From positions 372,001-436,000 of the forward strand of contig NZ_SBIT01000001.1 in NCBI RefSeq assembly GCF_004765785.1: a stretch of DNA of 64,000 bases. Direction: 5' to 3'. The stretch is from Halorussus ruber. GTDB taxonomy: Archaea; Halobacteriota; Halobacteria; Halobacteriales; Haladaptataceae. Within the stretch, counting starts at the first letter, position 1; every line of letters begins with the position of its first letter. Below are positions 34,760 through 44,881 of the stretch, in pieces. Under the pieces are notes generated by a model, which did not search any database, had not been told where the DNA came from, and saw only the letters and a list, made by a program, of their open reading frames with translations. Made by a program: the position numbers and the translations under genes.

Positions 34760-34765
34760 TTTATA
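34760..34765 (+). promoter_or_regulatory. TATA-like box of the HD hydrolase gene
   Basis: TTTATA at 34760-34765 within GTTTTTATACG lies 23-28 nt before ATG 34788. That spacing fits a leaderless transcript starting at or beside the initiation codon, the common haloarchaeal arrangement. Confidence 0.55.
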
Positions 34766-34787
34766 CGAAGGCGAACAACCCAGTAAT

Positions 34788-36014
34788 ATGAAGACAATCA
34801 AGGACAGCGTCCACGACCACATCGAGGTCGAGGGCGTCGCTCGCGCCTTGTTCGACACGCCCGCGGTCCAGCGCCTCCGGCGCATCAAGCAACTCGGTCC
34901 GGCCCATCTCGTCTACCCCTCGGCGAACCACACCCGGTTCGAACACAGTCTCGGCGTCTACCATCTGGCCTGCGAGGGCCTCGACCATCTCGGGATTCAG
35001 GGCAAGCGGGCCGAGCGCGTTCGCGCGGCGGCGATGCTCCACGACATCGGCCACGCGCCCTACAGCCACACCATCGAGGAGGTCGTCTATCGCCACACCG
35101 GCAAGTACCACGACGACGTCCACGACCTGCTGGCGGAAAACGAAGTCGGCGACGTGCTTCGGAACCACGGCCACGACCCCGACACCATCGCCGACCTCAT
35201 CGCTGGCGAGGGCAAACTGGGCCAACTCGTCTCGGGCGAACTCGATGTGGACCGGATGGACTACCTCGTGCGCGACGCCCACCACACGGGGGTTCCCTAC
35301 GGCACCATCGATCACGCGCGCCTCGTTCGGGAGCTGACGCTCGTGGACGACGAACTGGTGTTAGAGGAGGGCAACGTCCCGACCGCAGAGAGCCTTCTGC
35401 TCGCTCGCGCCCTGATGAACCCGACCGTCTACAACCACCACGTGACGCGCATCTGCCGGGGCATCCTCCAGCGCGCCAGCGAGCGCCTGCTGGCCGAGTC
35501 GGACGTGACGCCCGAGCGACTCCGCCGGATGGACGACCACGACCTGTTCGCCGCGCTCCGGGCGACTCCCGAGACTTCCGAGTACGCCCGCCGACTCAGC
35601 GAGCGCGACCTCTACAAGCGGGCGGTCTGGGCCGAGATGGGCGACGTGCCCGAGGAGGTCATCGACGCCGACCACGACGAAATCCGCGAGTTCGAGGCCG
35701 ACATCGCCGACGCGGCCGGAGTCGAGCAGGGCGAGGTCATCATCGACGTACTCGGCCGCCCGAGCATGACCGAGTCCTCGACGCGGGTCATCGTCAACGG
35801 CGAGATTCGGCGCTTGGACCAGCAGTCGGCGCTGGTCGCGGCGCTCCGGCACGTCCAGCGCGAGCAGTGGCGACTCGGCGTCTACGCCCCCGAGGACGAC
35901 ACCGACGCGGTGGGCCACGCCGCCGAGTCGGTGCTGGGACTGGAGACCGACGGCGCGCTCGTCAACGAGATTCGCTCGCCCGGCCAGCGCACGACGCTGG
36001 ACCAGTTCGAGTAG
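34788..36014 (+). CDS. HD-domain phosphohydrolase (dNTPase-like)
   Basis: A 408-residue protein of the HD superfamily branch related to dGTPase and SAMHD1. The metal site is spread over HTRFEHSLGVYHLA (His about 43), AAMLHDIGHAPYSH (HD about 85) and ELDVDRMDYLVRDAHHTG (Asp about 152). The N-terminal IKDSVHDHIEVEG and FDTPAVQRLRRIKQLG are also family typical. Such enzymes cleave deoxynucleoside triphosphates or related nucleotides; some act in phage defence, but nothing in the neighbours suggests that here. A TATA box 23 nt upstream supports ATG 34788. Confidence 0.9.
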   Translation: MKTIKDSVHDHIEVEGVARALFDTPAVQRLRRIKQLGPAHLVYPSANHTRFEHSLGVYHLACEGLDHLGIQGKRAERVRAAAMLHDIGHAPYSHTIEEVVYRHTGKYHDDVHDLLAENEVGDVLRNHGHDPDTIADLIAGEGKLGQLVSGELDVDRMDYLVRDAHHTGVPYGTIDHARLVRELTLVDDELVLEEGNVPTAESLLLARALMNPTVYNHHVTRICRGILQRASERLLAESDVTPERLRRMDDHDLFAALRATPETSEYARRLSERDLYKRAVWAEMGDVPEEVIDADHDEIREFEADIADAAGVEQGEVIIDVLGRPSMTESSTRVIVNGEIRRLDQQSALVAALRHVQREQWRLGVYAPEDDTDAVGHAAESVLGLETDGALVNEIRSPGQRTTLDQFE

Positions 36015-36233
36015 GGTCTCCTCGGCGGCGAGAACTAATTGCAAGCCGGAAAGTGTCTCGCTCTGTCACTCGTTACGTGTTTACCCGTCATCTCGCTATC
36101 AGGTAAGAGTGCGCGGTTTGCCCCGGCGAAAGCGCTAAAAATTCTTATCTTATTTAAATCCTTTGATATTCTGGTAGTGTTATATACTACTTCGCCAGAA
36201 AATATAAATCAGAAGAGAGCTTTAGTATCTCAC

Positions 36234-37760
36234 ATGGCGACCGAACGTCAATCAGCCCCAGAGTTCGACGACGGACGCACCACCGCGCTCGACGGCCTCG
36301 AAGTCGCCCCCGAGGGCGGTTGGAACGCGCTCTACGTGGACGGAAACTGGCGGCCACAGGGCGACCGCGACGGCCTCGACGTCGTGGACCCGACCGCCCG
36401 AGACGCCGTCGGGACGGTGCCCGCCGGGACGGCCGCCGACGTGGACGAGGCCTACGCCGTCGCCGACGAGGCCCAAGACGAGTGGGCCGAGGTCGCGCCC
36501 GAGGAGCGCGCGGCCGTGGTCGCCGAGGCCCGCGAACTCGTGGACGAGTACCACGAGGACTTCGCGCACCTGTTCGCCGTCGAGTGCGGCGGGTCGCGTC
36601 TGAAGGCCGAAATCGAACTCGACTTGACGCAGGGGACGATGGAGGTCGCCGAAGACCTCGCCGACTCCTACGAGACCGAGGAGCGCGAGTCGGTCATCGA
36701 CGGTAAGCGGAACCTGCTGTTCCGCGAACCGACCGGAGTCGTCGGGGTCATCTCACCCTGGAATTTCCCGCTGTACCTCTCGATGCGGGCCGTCGCGCCC
36801 GCCATCGCGCTGGGCAACAGCGTGGTGCTCAAGCCCTCCACGCACACGTCGATTATGGGCGGCCTCGCACTCGCGCGACTCTTCGACGAGGCTGGCCTGC
36901 CAGACGGCGTGCTGAACGTCGTCACGGGGAAAGGTTCAGAAATTGGTGACGCAGTCGCCGGGCACTCGACGCCCTCGGTCATCTCCTTTACGGGGTCGAC
37001 CGAGGTCGGCAGGGAAGTGGGCGCGGCGGCGGCGGAACAGCTCTCGCTCCCGGCACTCGAACTCGGTGGGAACAACGCTCACATCGTCACCGCTGAGGCC
37101 GACCTCGACCGCGCGGTCGACGGCGGCGTCTTCGGGTCGTTCACCCACCAGGGCCAGGAGTGCATCTCCATCAACCGCCACATCGTTCACGAATCGGTCT
37201 ACGACGAGTACGTCGAGCGCCTCGCCGAACGGGCCTCGAAGCTCCCGATGGGCGACCCGCGCGACGAGGACGTGCTGGTCGGGCCGGTCCAGAACGAATC
37301 GCAGTACGAGTCCATCGTGGACCTCCTCGAGCGGTCGGTCGAACAGGGCGCCGAAATCGAAACAGGGGGCGACCACTTCGACTGGTTCATCGAGCCGACG
37401 GTCCTCTCGAACGTGGACAACGACATGCCCATCGCGGCCGAGGAGCACTTCGGCCCGATTGCGCCGGTCATCCCGTTCGAGGACATCGACGAGGCCATCG
37501 AGATGGCCAACGACACCGAGTACGGTCTCTCGGGGTCGGTCCACAGCGAGGACGTCGAGCGAGCGATGGACATCGCCAAGCGACTCGAAACCGGCATGGT
37601 CCACATCAACGGCCAGACGCTGAACGACGAACCGCACGTCGCGTTCGGCGGCGTCGGCGCGTCTGGCATCGGCCGGTACAACGGCGAGTGGATCATGGAG
37701 GAGTTCACCGAGACCCGGTGGATTTCGGTGCAGGACGAGCCGCGAGAGTATCCTTATTAA
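36234..37760 (+). CDS. Aldehyde dehydrogenase
   Basis: A 508-residue NAD(P)-dependent aldehyde dehydrogenase of full family length. It has GVVGVISPWNFPLYLSMRAV (about 164-183), SFTGSTEVGREVG (Rossmann Gly loop), catalytic Glu in ALELGGNNAHIV (about 277) and catalytic Cys in HQGQECISINRH (about 313). ALDHs oxidise aldehydes to acids; this one resembles benzaldehyde/vanillin and succinate-semialdehyde types, but the substrate is not certain. About 120 nt of AT-rich sequence upstream (36115-36233) probably carries the promoter. The start 36234 (MATERQSAPEF) is chosen over 36039. Confidence 0.93.
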   Translation: MATERQSAPEFDDGRTTALDGLEVAPEGGWNALYVDGNWRPQGDRDGLDVVDPTARDAVGTVPAGTAADVDEAYAVADEAQDEWAEVAPEERAAVVAEARELVDEYHEDFAHLFAVECGGSRLKAEIELDLTQGTMEVAEDLADSYETEERESVIDGKRNLLFREPTGVVGVISPWNFPLYLSMRAVAPAIALGNSVVLKPSTHTSIMGGLALARLFDEAGLPDGVLNVVTGKGSEIGDAVAGHSTPSVISFTGSTEVGREVGAAAAEQLSLPALELGGNNAHIVTAEADLDRAVDGGVFGSFTHQGQECISINRHIVHESVYDEYVERLAERASKLPMGDPRDEDVLVGPVQNESQYESIVDLLERSVEQGAEIETGGDHFDWFIEPTVLSNVDNDMPIAAEEHFGPIAPVIPFEDIDEAIEMANDTEYGLSGSVHSEDVERAMDIAKRLETGMVHINGQTLNDEPHVAFGGVGASGIGRYNGEWIMEEFTETRWISVQDEPREYPY

Positions 37761-37794
37761 GGCGTCAGTGACTCATTTTCTGGTCTTTTAGTCC

Positions 37795-37965
37795 GGCGCG
37801 TGGGCCGCGCGCAGAACTGCGCGCGGCCTCGCGCGAGGGACGAACGACCGAACGAAGTGAGGGAGTGAGGAGGCTGGGGAGGCGTGAGGGTCCTGGGGAG
37901 GCCCGAGGTTCGCGGCCGCGGGGCGGTGCTGTGCGACAGACGCCTGTGTTCAAGCCGAACTAGCT
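37795..37965 (+). repeat. Dispersed repeat family C, copy C2
   Basis: This intergenic element fills most of 37761-38075. It begins GGCGCGTGGGCC, continues with a hairpin of 11-bp arms GGCCGCGCGCA and TGCGCGCGGCC around GAAC (37803-37828), the shared box TCGCGCGAGGGACGA, then GAGGCTGGGGAGGCGTGAGG and GGTGCTGTGCGAC, and ends CAAGCCGAACTAGCT. It matches copy C1 in order and orientation. Confidence 0.7.
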
Positions 37966-38075
37966 TTACGGAATCTCACGTCTCAAGAGTCTCGAACGGA
38001 TACATTCCACCACAATCTCCGGTAGCCGATAAACGAATAGGGACCTTCAAGGCCGTCGCGGAGAGTCCATCCCAC

Positions 38076-39089
38076 ATGATAGTCGAGGGAACCGTCCTCC
38101 GCGGTCCCGACTTCGAGCCAATCGAGGGCCGGGTCGTGGTCGAGGACGGCGAGATTACCGCGGTCGAGGAGGCGTCGGTGGATTCGTCGCGCATCGTCCT
38201 CCCGGCGTTCGTCAACGCCCACACCCATATCGGCGACTCCATCGCCAAGGAGGCCGGTGGCGGCCTGAGTCTGGCCGAACTCGTCGCGCCGCCGGACGGG
38301 TTGAAGCACCAGCTCCTGCGCGAGGCCTCGCGCGAGGAGAAAGTCGAGGCCATGCATCGCTCGATTCGGTTCATGCAGGAGACCGGGACGGCCTCGTTCG
38401 TCGAGTTCCGCGAGGGCGGCGTCGAGGGCGTCTACGCGCTCCGCGAGGCGGTCGAAGGACTCGACGTCGAGCCGGTGATTCTCGGCCGCGAGACCGTCGA
38501 GGCGATGGAGGCCGCCGAGGGCTTCGGCGCGAGCGGGGCGCGCGACGGCGAGTTCTCCCGCGAGCGCAACGCCACCGCCCGCGAGGGCAAACTGTTCGGC
38601 ATCCACGCTGGCGAGCGCGACCCCACGGACATCAACCCCGCGCTGGATTTGGACCCCGACTTTCTGGTCCACATGGTCCACCCCGAACCGCTCCACCTCG
38701 ACCGCTTGGAGGACAGCGCCATCCCGGTCGTGGTCTGCCCGCGCTCGAACCTCGTGACCGGCGTCGGCGTCCCGCCCATCGCGGAACTGGCCGACCGGAC
38801 GACGGTGGCGCTGGGCACCGACAACGTGATGCTCAACTCACCCTCGATGTTCCGCGAGATGGAGTTCGCCGCCAAACTCGCCGACGTGAGCGCCCGCGAG
38901 GTCCTCCGGATGGCGACGCGCAACGGCGCGCGCATCGCGGGCCTCGACTGCGGCGTCATCGAGGAGGGCCGCCCCGGAAAGCTCCTCGTGCTGGACGGCG
39001 ACTCGGATAACCTCGCTGGCGCGCAGGACGTGGTCCGCGCGGTCGTGCGCCGGGCCGGAACGGGCGACGTCGAAGACGTAATTCTATAG
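38076..39089 (+). CDS. Amidohydrolase-family metal-dependent hydrolase
   Basis: A 337-residue member of the amidohydrolase superfamily (cytosine deaminase/chlorohydrolase-like). FVNAHTHIGDS (about 45-55) provides the HxH metal pair, FGIHAGERDP and MVHPEPLHLD the next histidines, and ALGTDNVMLNSPSMF the catalytic Asp (about 250). Flanking beta-sandwich strands (VEGTVLRGPDFEPIEGRVVV; GRPGKLLVLDGDSDN) are typical. It would hydrolyse or deaminate a cyclic amide or amine; the substrate is unknown. The start is ATG 38076, as upstream codons read through repeat C2. Confidence 0.87.
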   Translation: MIVEGTVLRGPDFEPIEGRVVVEDGEITAVEEASVDSSRIVLPAFVNAHTHIGDSIAKEAGGGLSLAELVAPPDGLKHQLLREASREEKVEAMHRSIRFMQETGTASFVEFREGGVEGVYALREAVEGLDVEPVILGRETVEAMEAAEGFGASGARDGEFSRERNATAREGKLFGIHAGERDPTDINPALDLDPDFLVHMVHPEPLHLDRLEDSAIPVVVCPRSNLVTGVGVPPIAELADRTTVALGTDNVMLNSPSMFREMEFAAKLADVSAREVLRMATRNGARIAGLDCGVIEEGRPGKLLVLDGDSDNLAGAQDVVRAVVRRAGTGDVEDVIL

Positions 39090-39181
39090 ATTTAGCATAG
39101 AAATTTGTTTCTTTAGCATATCTAATTATTTCTTGTAGGGTCGTTTTATTTCTCCAGTGGCCTCCCTCGGACGGCAAACGC

Positions 39182-39187
39182 TTATAT
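39182..39187 (+). promoter_or_regulatory. TATA-like box of the universal stress protein gene
   Basis: TTATAT at 39182-39187 lies 30-35 nt before the ATG at 39217, giving a leaderless or very short-leader transcript. The flanking DNA at 39090-39150 is strongly AT-rich. Confidence 0.5.
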
Positions 39188-39216
39188 CGTGTAACGTGTT
39201 ACCATCCAGCAGACAG

Positions 39217-39738
39217 ATGTACGACCGGATACTCGTGCCGACCGACGGCTCGACCGAGACCGAGCGCGCGGTCGAACACGCCGCCGAACTGGCGGCCGCA
39301 CACGGGGCGAACCTGCACGCGGTCTACGTCGTCAACTCGGCAACGTTCGCGGGCCTCCACATGGAGACCTCGTGGGAGGGGGTCAGCGAGGTCCTCCGCG
39401 AGGAGGGCGAGTCGGCACTCGACCGCGTCGAGGACATCGCGGCGGGCCACGGCGTCGCGGTCACGACCACCGTCCTCGACGGGTCGCCGAGCAAGCGCAT
39501 CGTGGAGTACGCCGAGGGCGAGGACTGTGACCTCGTCGTCATGGGCACCCACGGGAGAGGCGGCATCGACCGCCTGCTGTTGGGGAGCGTCGCGGAGGGG
39601 GTCGTCCGGGCCTGCTCGGTCCCGGTGCTGACGGTGCAGGTCGGCGACGAGGAGGGTGAGGGTAGTTCGGCAGAGAGTGAAGGCAATTCGGCAGAGGCCG
39701 AAGGCGAGGACGTACCTGCGGAAGGGTCGATTACGTGA
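39217..39738 (+). CDS. Universal stress protein (UspA family)
   Basis: A 173-residue UspA-domain protein. The N-terminal strand MYDRILVPTDGSTETERAV carries the ATP-contacting Asp. The C-terminal nucleotide loop GTHGRGGIDRLLLGSVAEGV fits the G-2x-G-9x-G(S/T) ATP-binding pattern, followed by VPVLTVQVG. The last 30 residues are an acidic Glu/Ser-rich tail (SSAESEGNSAEAEGEDVPAE), probably disordered. USPs act in general stress responses, often as dimers. The start at 39217 follows the TATA box by 30 nt. Confidence 0.92.
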   Translation: MYDRILVPTDGSTETERAVEHAAELAAAHGANLHAVYVVNSATFAGLHMETSWEGVSEVLREEGESALDRVEDIAAGHGVAVTTTVLDGSPSKRIVEYAEGEDCDLVVMGTHGRGGIDRLLLGSVAEGVVRACSVPVLTVQVGDEEGEGSSAESEGNSAEAEGEDVPAEGSIT

Positions 39739-39835
39739 GAGTGAGTTCTGTCGGCGAAAATGGAGTGGTCGGGATAGCGTCAGGAAACGAGAGAATTGAG
39801 GGCGAGAGAGACTGGAACACCGGAAAGTCGAGGGC

Positions 39836-40091
39836 GCTAGCTTCAGGCTCGAGCCGAGGAGTTACCGCAACCGCCCCGCACCGCGACAGCCTCACACCTC
39901 CCCAACCGATTGCGGTCCTCGGCCATGGGCCTGCGGTCCTCATCCACCGGCGGACAAACCGCGTCCGCCGAGCCTTCGGCTTCGCCGAAGACCTCGCGCG
40001 ATTCGGGCGGCGCACGAGAGCGCCGACGGACAAACCGCGTCCGTCGAGCCGTCGTTCGCTTCGCTCACGACGACGCCGCCCAGCGCGCGCC
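39836..40091 (-). repeat. Dispersed repeat family C, copy C3 (inverted, with extra hairpins)
   Basis: Read on the minus strand, this element starts GGCGCGCGCTGGGC and ends CTCGAGCCTGAAGCTAGC, with GGTTGGGGAGGTGTGAGG identical to copy C1. It is longer than the other copies because it carries additional hairpins. Two have the AAACCGC loop: 39948-39970 (arms CGGCGGAC/GTCCGCCG) and 40024-40046 (CGACGGAC/GTCCGTCG). One has the TCGCTTCGCTC loop: 40050-40072 (CGTCGT/ACGACG). One is at 39974-39990. It occupies the gap between uspA and birA. Confidence 0.75.
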
Positions 40092-40127
40092 AGAGGAGAA
40101 ATCAGAAACCCACAGCAGAAATCCACG

Positions 40128-41123
40128 TCACACCGGTCGGAGGTGTTCGCAGTCGCCAGCGTGAACCCGAACGCGCTCGCCGTCGTCGGTCTCGACCACC
40201 AGCGCGCCGGGGAAAGCCACGTCCACGGCTTCGCCGACGACCTCCCGGTTCGGCATTTCGACTCGCACTCGCTGGCCGAGGGTAGCCGACCGCTCGCGCC
40301 ACGCCTCGATAGCTTGCTCCGGGTCTGCCCGGAGGTCGTCGAGGCGCTCCAGCAGGCGCTGGACGAACGCCCGGCGGTCCACGTCCCCGGCTTCCTCGCG
40401 GATGCTGGTCGCGCCCTCCGGCAGGTCCTCGGCGGCGATGTTCGCGTTCACGCCGATGCCGACGACGACCCACGAGACGCGGTCGGCCTCGCCCTCCATC
40501 TCGGTCAGGATGCCAGCGAGCTTTCGGCCTCCTCGCCTCGCTTCGCTCGGCGAGACACCGGAAGACTCGCTTCGCTCGTCTTCCGAGTTCTCGTTCGCTT
40601 CCCTCACGAGAACGTCGTTCGGCCACTTGATTTCGGCCGGGACGCCCGCCTCGCGCGCCGCATCGGTGATAGCCACCGCACCCGCCAGCGTCAGCGCCGG
40701 GACGCGAGCGGGGGCGAGGTCGGGCCGGAGGACCGTGCTCACCCAGACGCCGCCCGAGGGCGCGGACCACTCGCGGTCGAGTCGCCCCCGGCTTCCGGTC
40801 TGCTCGTCGGCCAGCACGACCACGTCGCTGGCCTCCTCGTCGGCCAGTTCCCGGGCGCGGTCGTTGGTACTCCCGACGGCGTCGTGGTACTCGATTTCGA
40901 AGGGCGCGTCGAGGCCGAACTCGACGGCGGGACCGCCGTACTCGGGCACCCCGGCCAAGGCGTAGCCGTCGTCGCCGCTGTCGATTTCGAAGCCCGCCTC
41001 GCGGAGCGCCTCGACGTGCTTCCAGACCGCGTTGCGCGAGACGCCGAGGCCGTCGGCGAGTTCCGGCCCGGGCACGGGACCGTCCGCGAGGGCGTCGAGG
41101 ACCGCCCGGCGCGTGTCGTTCAT
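40128..41123 (-). CDS. birA: Biotin-[acetyl-CoA carboxylase] ligase BirA
   Basis: A 331-residue BirA with an N-terminal winged helix (LADGLGVSRNAVWKHVEAL) and a ligase domain: VGSTNDRARELA, EQTGSRGRLDREWSAP (biotinyl-AMP loop), EIKWPNDVLV, GRKLAGILTEM and VVVGIGVNAN. It attaches biotin to the PccA lysine nearby at 41617-43467 and may repress biotin genes. Oddity: between KWPNDVLV and GRKLAGIL there is an extra 25-residue polar segment encoded by three tandem palindromes (40532-40613), so the ligase carries an in-frame insertion at a surface loop next to its active site. The start 41123 (MNDTRRAVLDAL) is chosen. Confidence 0.93.
   Translation of the reverse strand: MNDTRRAVLDALADGPVPGPELADGLGVSRNAVWKHVEALREAGFEIDSGDDGYALAGVPEYGGPAVEFGLDAPFEIEYHDAVGSTNDRARELADEEASDVVVLADEQTGSRGRLDREWSAPSGGVWVSTVLRPDLAPARVPALTLAGAVAITDAAREAGVPAEIKWPNDVLVREANENSEDERSESSGVSPSEARRGGRKLAGILTEMEGEADRVSWVVVGIGVNANIAAEDLPEGATSIREEAGDVDRRAFVQRLLERLDDLRADPEQAIEAWRERSATLGQRVRVEMPNREVVGEAVDVAFPGALVVETDDGERVRVHAGDCEHLRPV
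40532..40613. repeat. Three tandem hairpins inside birA, same 11-nt loop
   Basis: Three perfect hairpins lie head to tail within the coding sequence. CTCGCC/GGCGAG at 40532-40554. CGGAAGAC/GTCTTCCG at 40559-40585. GTTCTCGT/ACGAGAAC at 40587-40613. The first two share the loop TCGCTTCGCTC and the third has TCGCTTCCCTC. Stems differ completely but every pair is matched. Confidence 0.9.
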
Positions 41124-41172
41124 ACCCCGCGGTAGGGCTGAACCGAACAAGAAAGGTCCGTTTCTCCGGCCG

Positions 41173-41502
41173 TCAGTTCACGCTTCGTCCCGCTTCGAGG
41201 AGCGCCTCGACCGACGACTGGTCGCCTGCGAGTTCGACGCGCTTCTCGGCGCGCTCGTAGGCGACGATGCCCGCCGCGTCGAGGCGCGGCAGGTGAGTGT
41301 GATAGAGCAACTCGGAGACCGACCCGGAGGCGTCGCTGCTGGTGATTCGGTCGGCGAGTGCTTCGACCGCAATCGGCCCGTCTCCGTCGCGCTCGAACAG
41401 ACACGTCAGAATCTCGCGTCGGTCGTCGTCCGAGAGGGCCTGCATCGTCTGGTCGAGCGAGGGGTCGTCGGGATTCGTATCGACTGGGGAGTGTTCCGAC
41501 AT
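41173..41502 (-). CDS. DUF7344-type winged-helix protein
   Basis: A 109-residue single winged-helix module. It has MQALSDDDRREILTCLFERD and the family signature YHTHLPRLDAAGIVAYERAE. It resembles the modules at 2945 (two copies) and 27092. It is a presumed regulator with unknown target. The start is taken at ATG 41502 (MSEHSPVDTNPD), with an alternative three codons upstream. It lies between birA and pccA on the same strand, 49 nt from birA, so it could be co-transcribed with the biotin genes and regulate them. Confidence 0.8.
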   Translation of the reverse strand: MSEHSPVDTNPDDPSLDQTMQALSDDDRREILTCLFERDGDGPIAVEALADRITSSDASGSVSELLYHTHLPRLDAAGIVAYERAEKRVELAGDQSSVEALLEAGRSVN

Positions 41503-41616
41503 GATTCTCACGGATACTTGACTTCGACACGGAACTGGGTAGTGCTACTGCGTGACCTGCGAGAGGATTGAAAAAGGGGTGGCTTGCGGACGCCGACTAC
41601 CGAGGAGTCACTCGAT

Positions 41617-43467
<1,851 letters not shown>

Positions 43468-43676
43468 TCTTGCGGTGAAATATTCGGGTGGGCTACCTCA
43501 TTCTGTCGGTTCCGAACGGCGAACGCGACCGCTCGTCTACTTTCGCGGCGAAGTCGGTTGACGAGTTGCCAGAAGCGCGACGAGACGATGTTCGGCAGTA
43601 AGAGACACCGCAGACTATGCTTTCGAGGACTTTCGCGGTCCACCGCGTTTCCTGAAACTCCACAGACCACAGGATG

Positions 43677-43767
43677 CACCGCGTTCGCGCAGAACTGCGC
43701 GAACGCGGTGGGGAGGCACGGGGCGCGGCGCGGTGGCGGTTCTCCTGTGCCTCGGCAGTAGCTAGCT
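43677..43767 (+). repeat. Dispersed repeat family C, partial copy C4
   Basis: A hairpin with perfect 15-bp arms (CACCGCGTTCGCGCA / TGCGCGAACGCGGTG) and loop GAAC spans 43677-43710. It is followed by GGGGAGGCACGGGGC, then CCTCGGCAGTAGCTAGCTCCG, matching the 3' half of copies C1-C3. One degenerate unit of the C1 tandem repeat follows. Upstream to 43468 and downstream to 43930 no gene was found; this 464-nt gap separates pccA from the methyltransferase. Confidence 0.65.
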
Positions 43768-43931
43768 CCGGGGAACAAATCTCAGAGTTGCAGTTACGTC
43801 GCGGTTGCGGTGCGGTCGCGGTCTGACCGATCCGAGAGCGTCGAAAACCTCGAAGATCACCGCGCCAAGCCGACCCACACGTCACCAACGTTTAACTCCG
43901 ACTCACCTGAAATCCGACTCAGACGACCTAC

Positions 43932-44813
43932 ATGAGCGACGACACGGAGATGGACCCCCGACAGTACTACGACGAACTCGGCGACGGCGAGTGGGAGCGC
44001 CTCGATGCCAACCCCGTCGCCCGACTGGAGTTCGAGAACACGACCGACTACCTCGCCGAGCGCCTGCCCGACGCGGAGTCGCCGAGCGACCCCGCGGACG
44101 ACTCGGCGCGCGGCGACTCCGACCCCGTCCGCGTCCTCGACGCCGGCGGCGGTCCGGGCCGGTACGCCTGCTGGCTGGCCGAGCGCGGGTACGAGGTCCA
44201 GCACACCGACCTTAGCAACGAACAGGTTTCTCTAGCACGTGAGAACGTTGCTAAGAGAAACGTCGAGGGGTCCGTGACCTGCCAGCAGGCCGACGTGCGC
44301 GACCTGCCCTTCCCGGACGACTCGTTCGACGCGGTGTGCTGTCTCGGCGGCGTCCTGAGCCACGTCGTGGACCCCGCCGAGCGCGAGCAGGCGATCCGGG
44401 AACTCCGGCGCGTGGCCACCCCCGACGCGCCGACGTTCGTCTCGGTCATCGGTCGCCTCGCCACGCTCCGAGACATCGCCAAGCACGTCCTCGACGGCTC
44501 GCACGGCCTGCTCGTCCCGCTCGCCGAGGACGGCGACTACACCGACGAGCGCGTCGAGCGACTGGCCGACGGCGAGGGCTGGGCCGAGTGTCACTTCTTC
44601 CGCGCCGACGAGTTCGAGCGCGAGTTGGCCGACGCCGGCCTCTCGGTCGACAGACTCGTCGGCTTGGAGGGTCCCGTCTCGCGGTTGCAGGCGGAGCTGG
44701 CCGACGCCGACGACGCGGCGATAGCGGACGTTCGAGCGATGCTCCGAGAGGTGCGCGAGGACCGGAGCGTGGTCGATACCTCCGAACACATGCTGGCGGT
44801 CTGCCGGGCGTGA
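43932..44813 (+). CDS. Class I SAM-dependent methyltransferase
   Basis: A 293-residue methyltransferase. Motif I is VRVLDAGGGPGRYACWLAER (about 59-78), the acidic residue is in VQHTDLSNEQV, motif II-like is QADVRDLPFPDDSFDAVCCL, and a long helical cap follows (EREQAIRELRRV; DGSHGLLVPLAEDGDY). The substrate is unknown; UbiE-like small-molecule methylation is one option. It is inserted, on the opposite strand, between pccA and pccX, with repeat elements on both sides, so its location suggests a rearrangement of the carboxylase locus. Confidence 0.87.
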   Translation: MSDDTEMDPRQYYDELGDGEWERLDANPVARLEFENTTDYLAERLPDAESPSDPADDSARGDSDPVRVLDAGGGPGRYACWLAERGYEVQHTDLSNEQVSLARENVAKRNVEGSVTCQQADVRDLPFPDDSFDAVCCLGGVLSHVVDPAEREQAIRELRRVATPDAPTFVSVIGRLATLRDIAKHVLDGSHGLLVPLAEDGDYTDERVERLADGEGWAECHFFRADEFERELADAGLSVDRLVGLEGPVSRLQAELADADDAAIADVRAMLREVREDRSVVDTSEHMLAVCRA

Positions 44814-44881
44814 ACGCGGCGAGTTCCGGCAGCGGAAGAAACAGTCGGCGGCAGGACCTTCGACCCGCCCGGCAGATTGCG

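Noticed and set aside
36039-36233. N-terminal extension of the aldehyde dehydrogenase with a hydrophobic segment
   Set aside because: The extra 65 codons are AT-rich promoter-like sequence, unlike the rest of the gene, and the family N-terminus begins at 36234.
40532-40613. Intein or intron in birA
   Set aside because: The insert is only about 75 nt, has no splicing motifs and is fully explained by three hairpins that keep the frame open.
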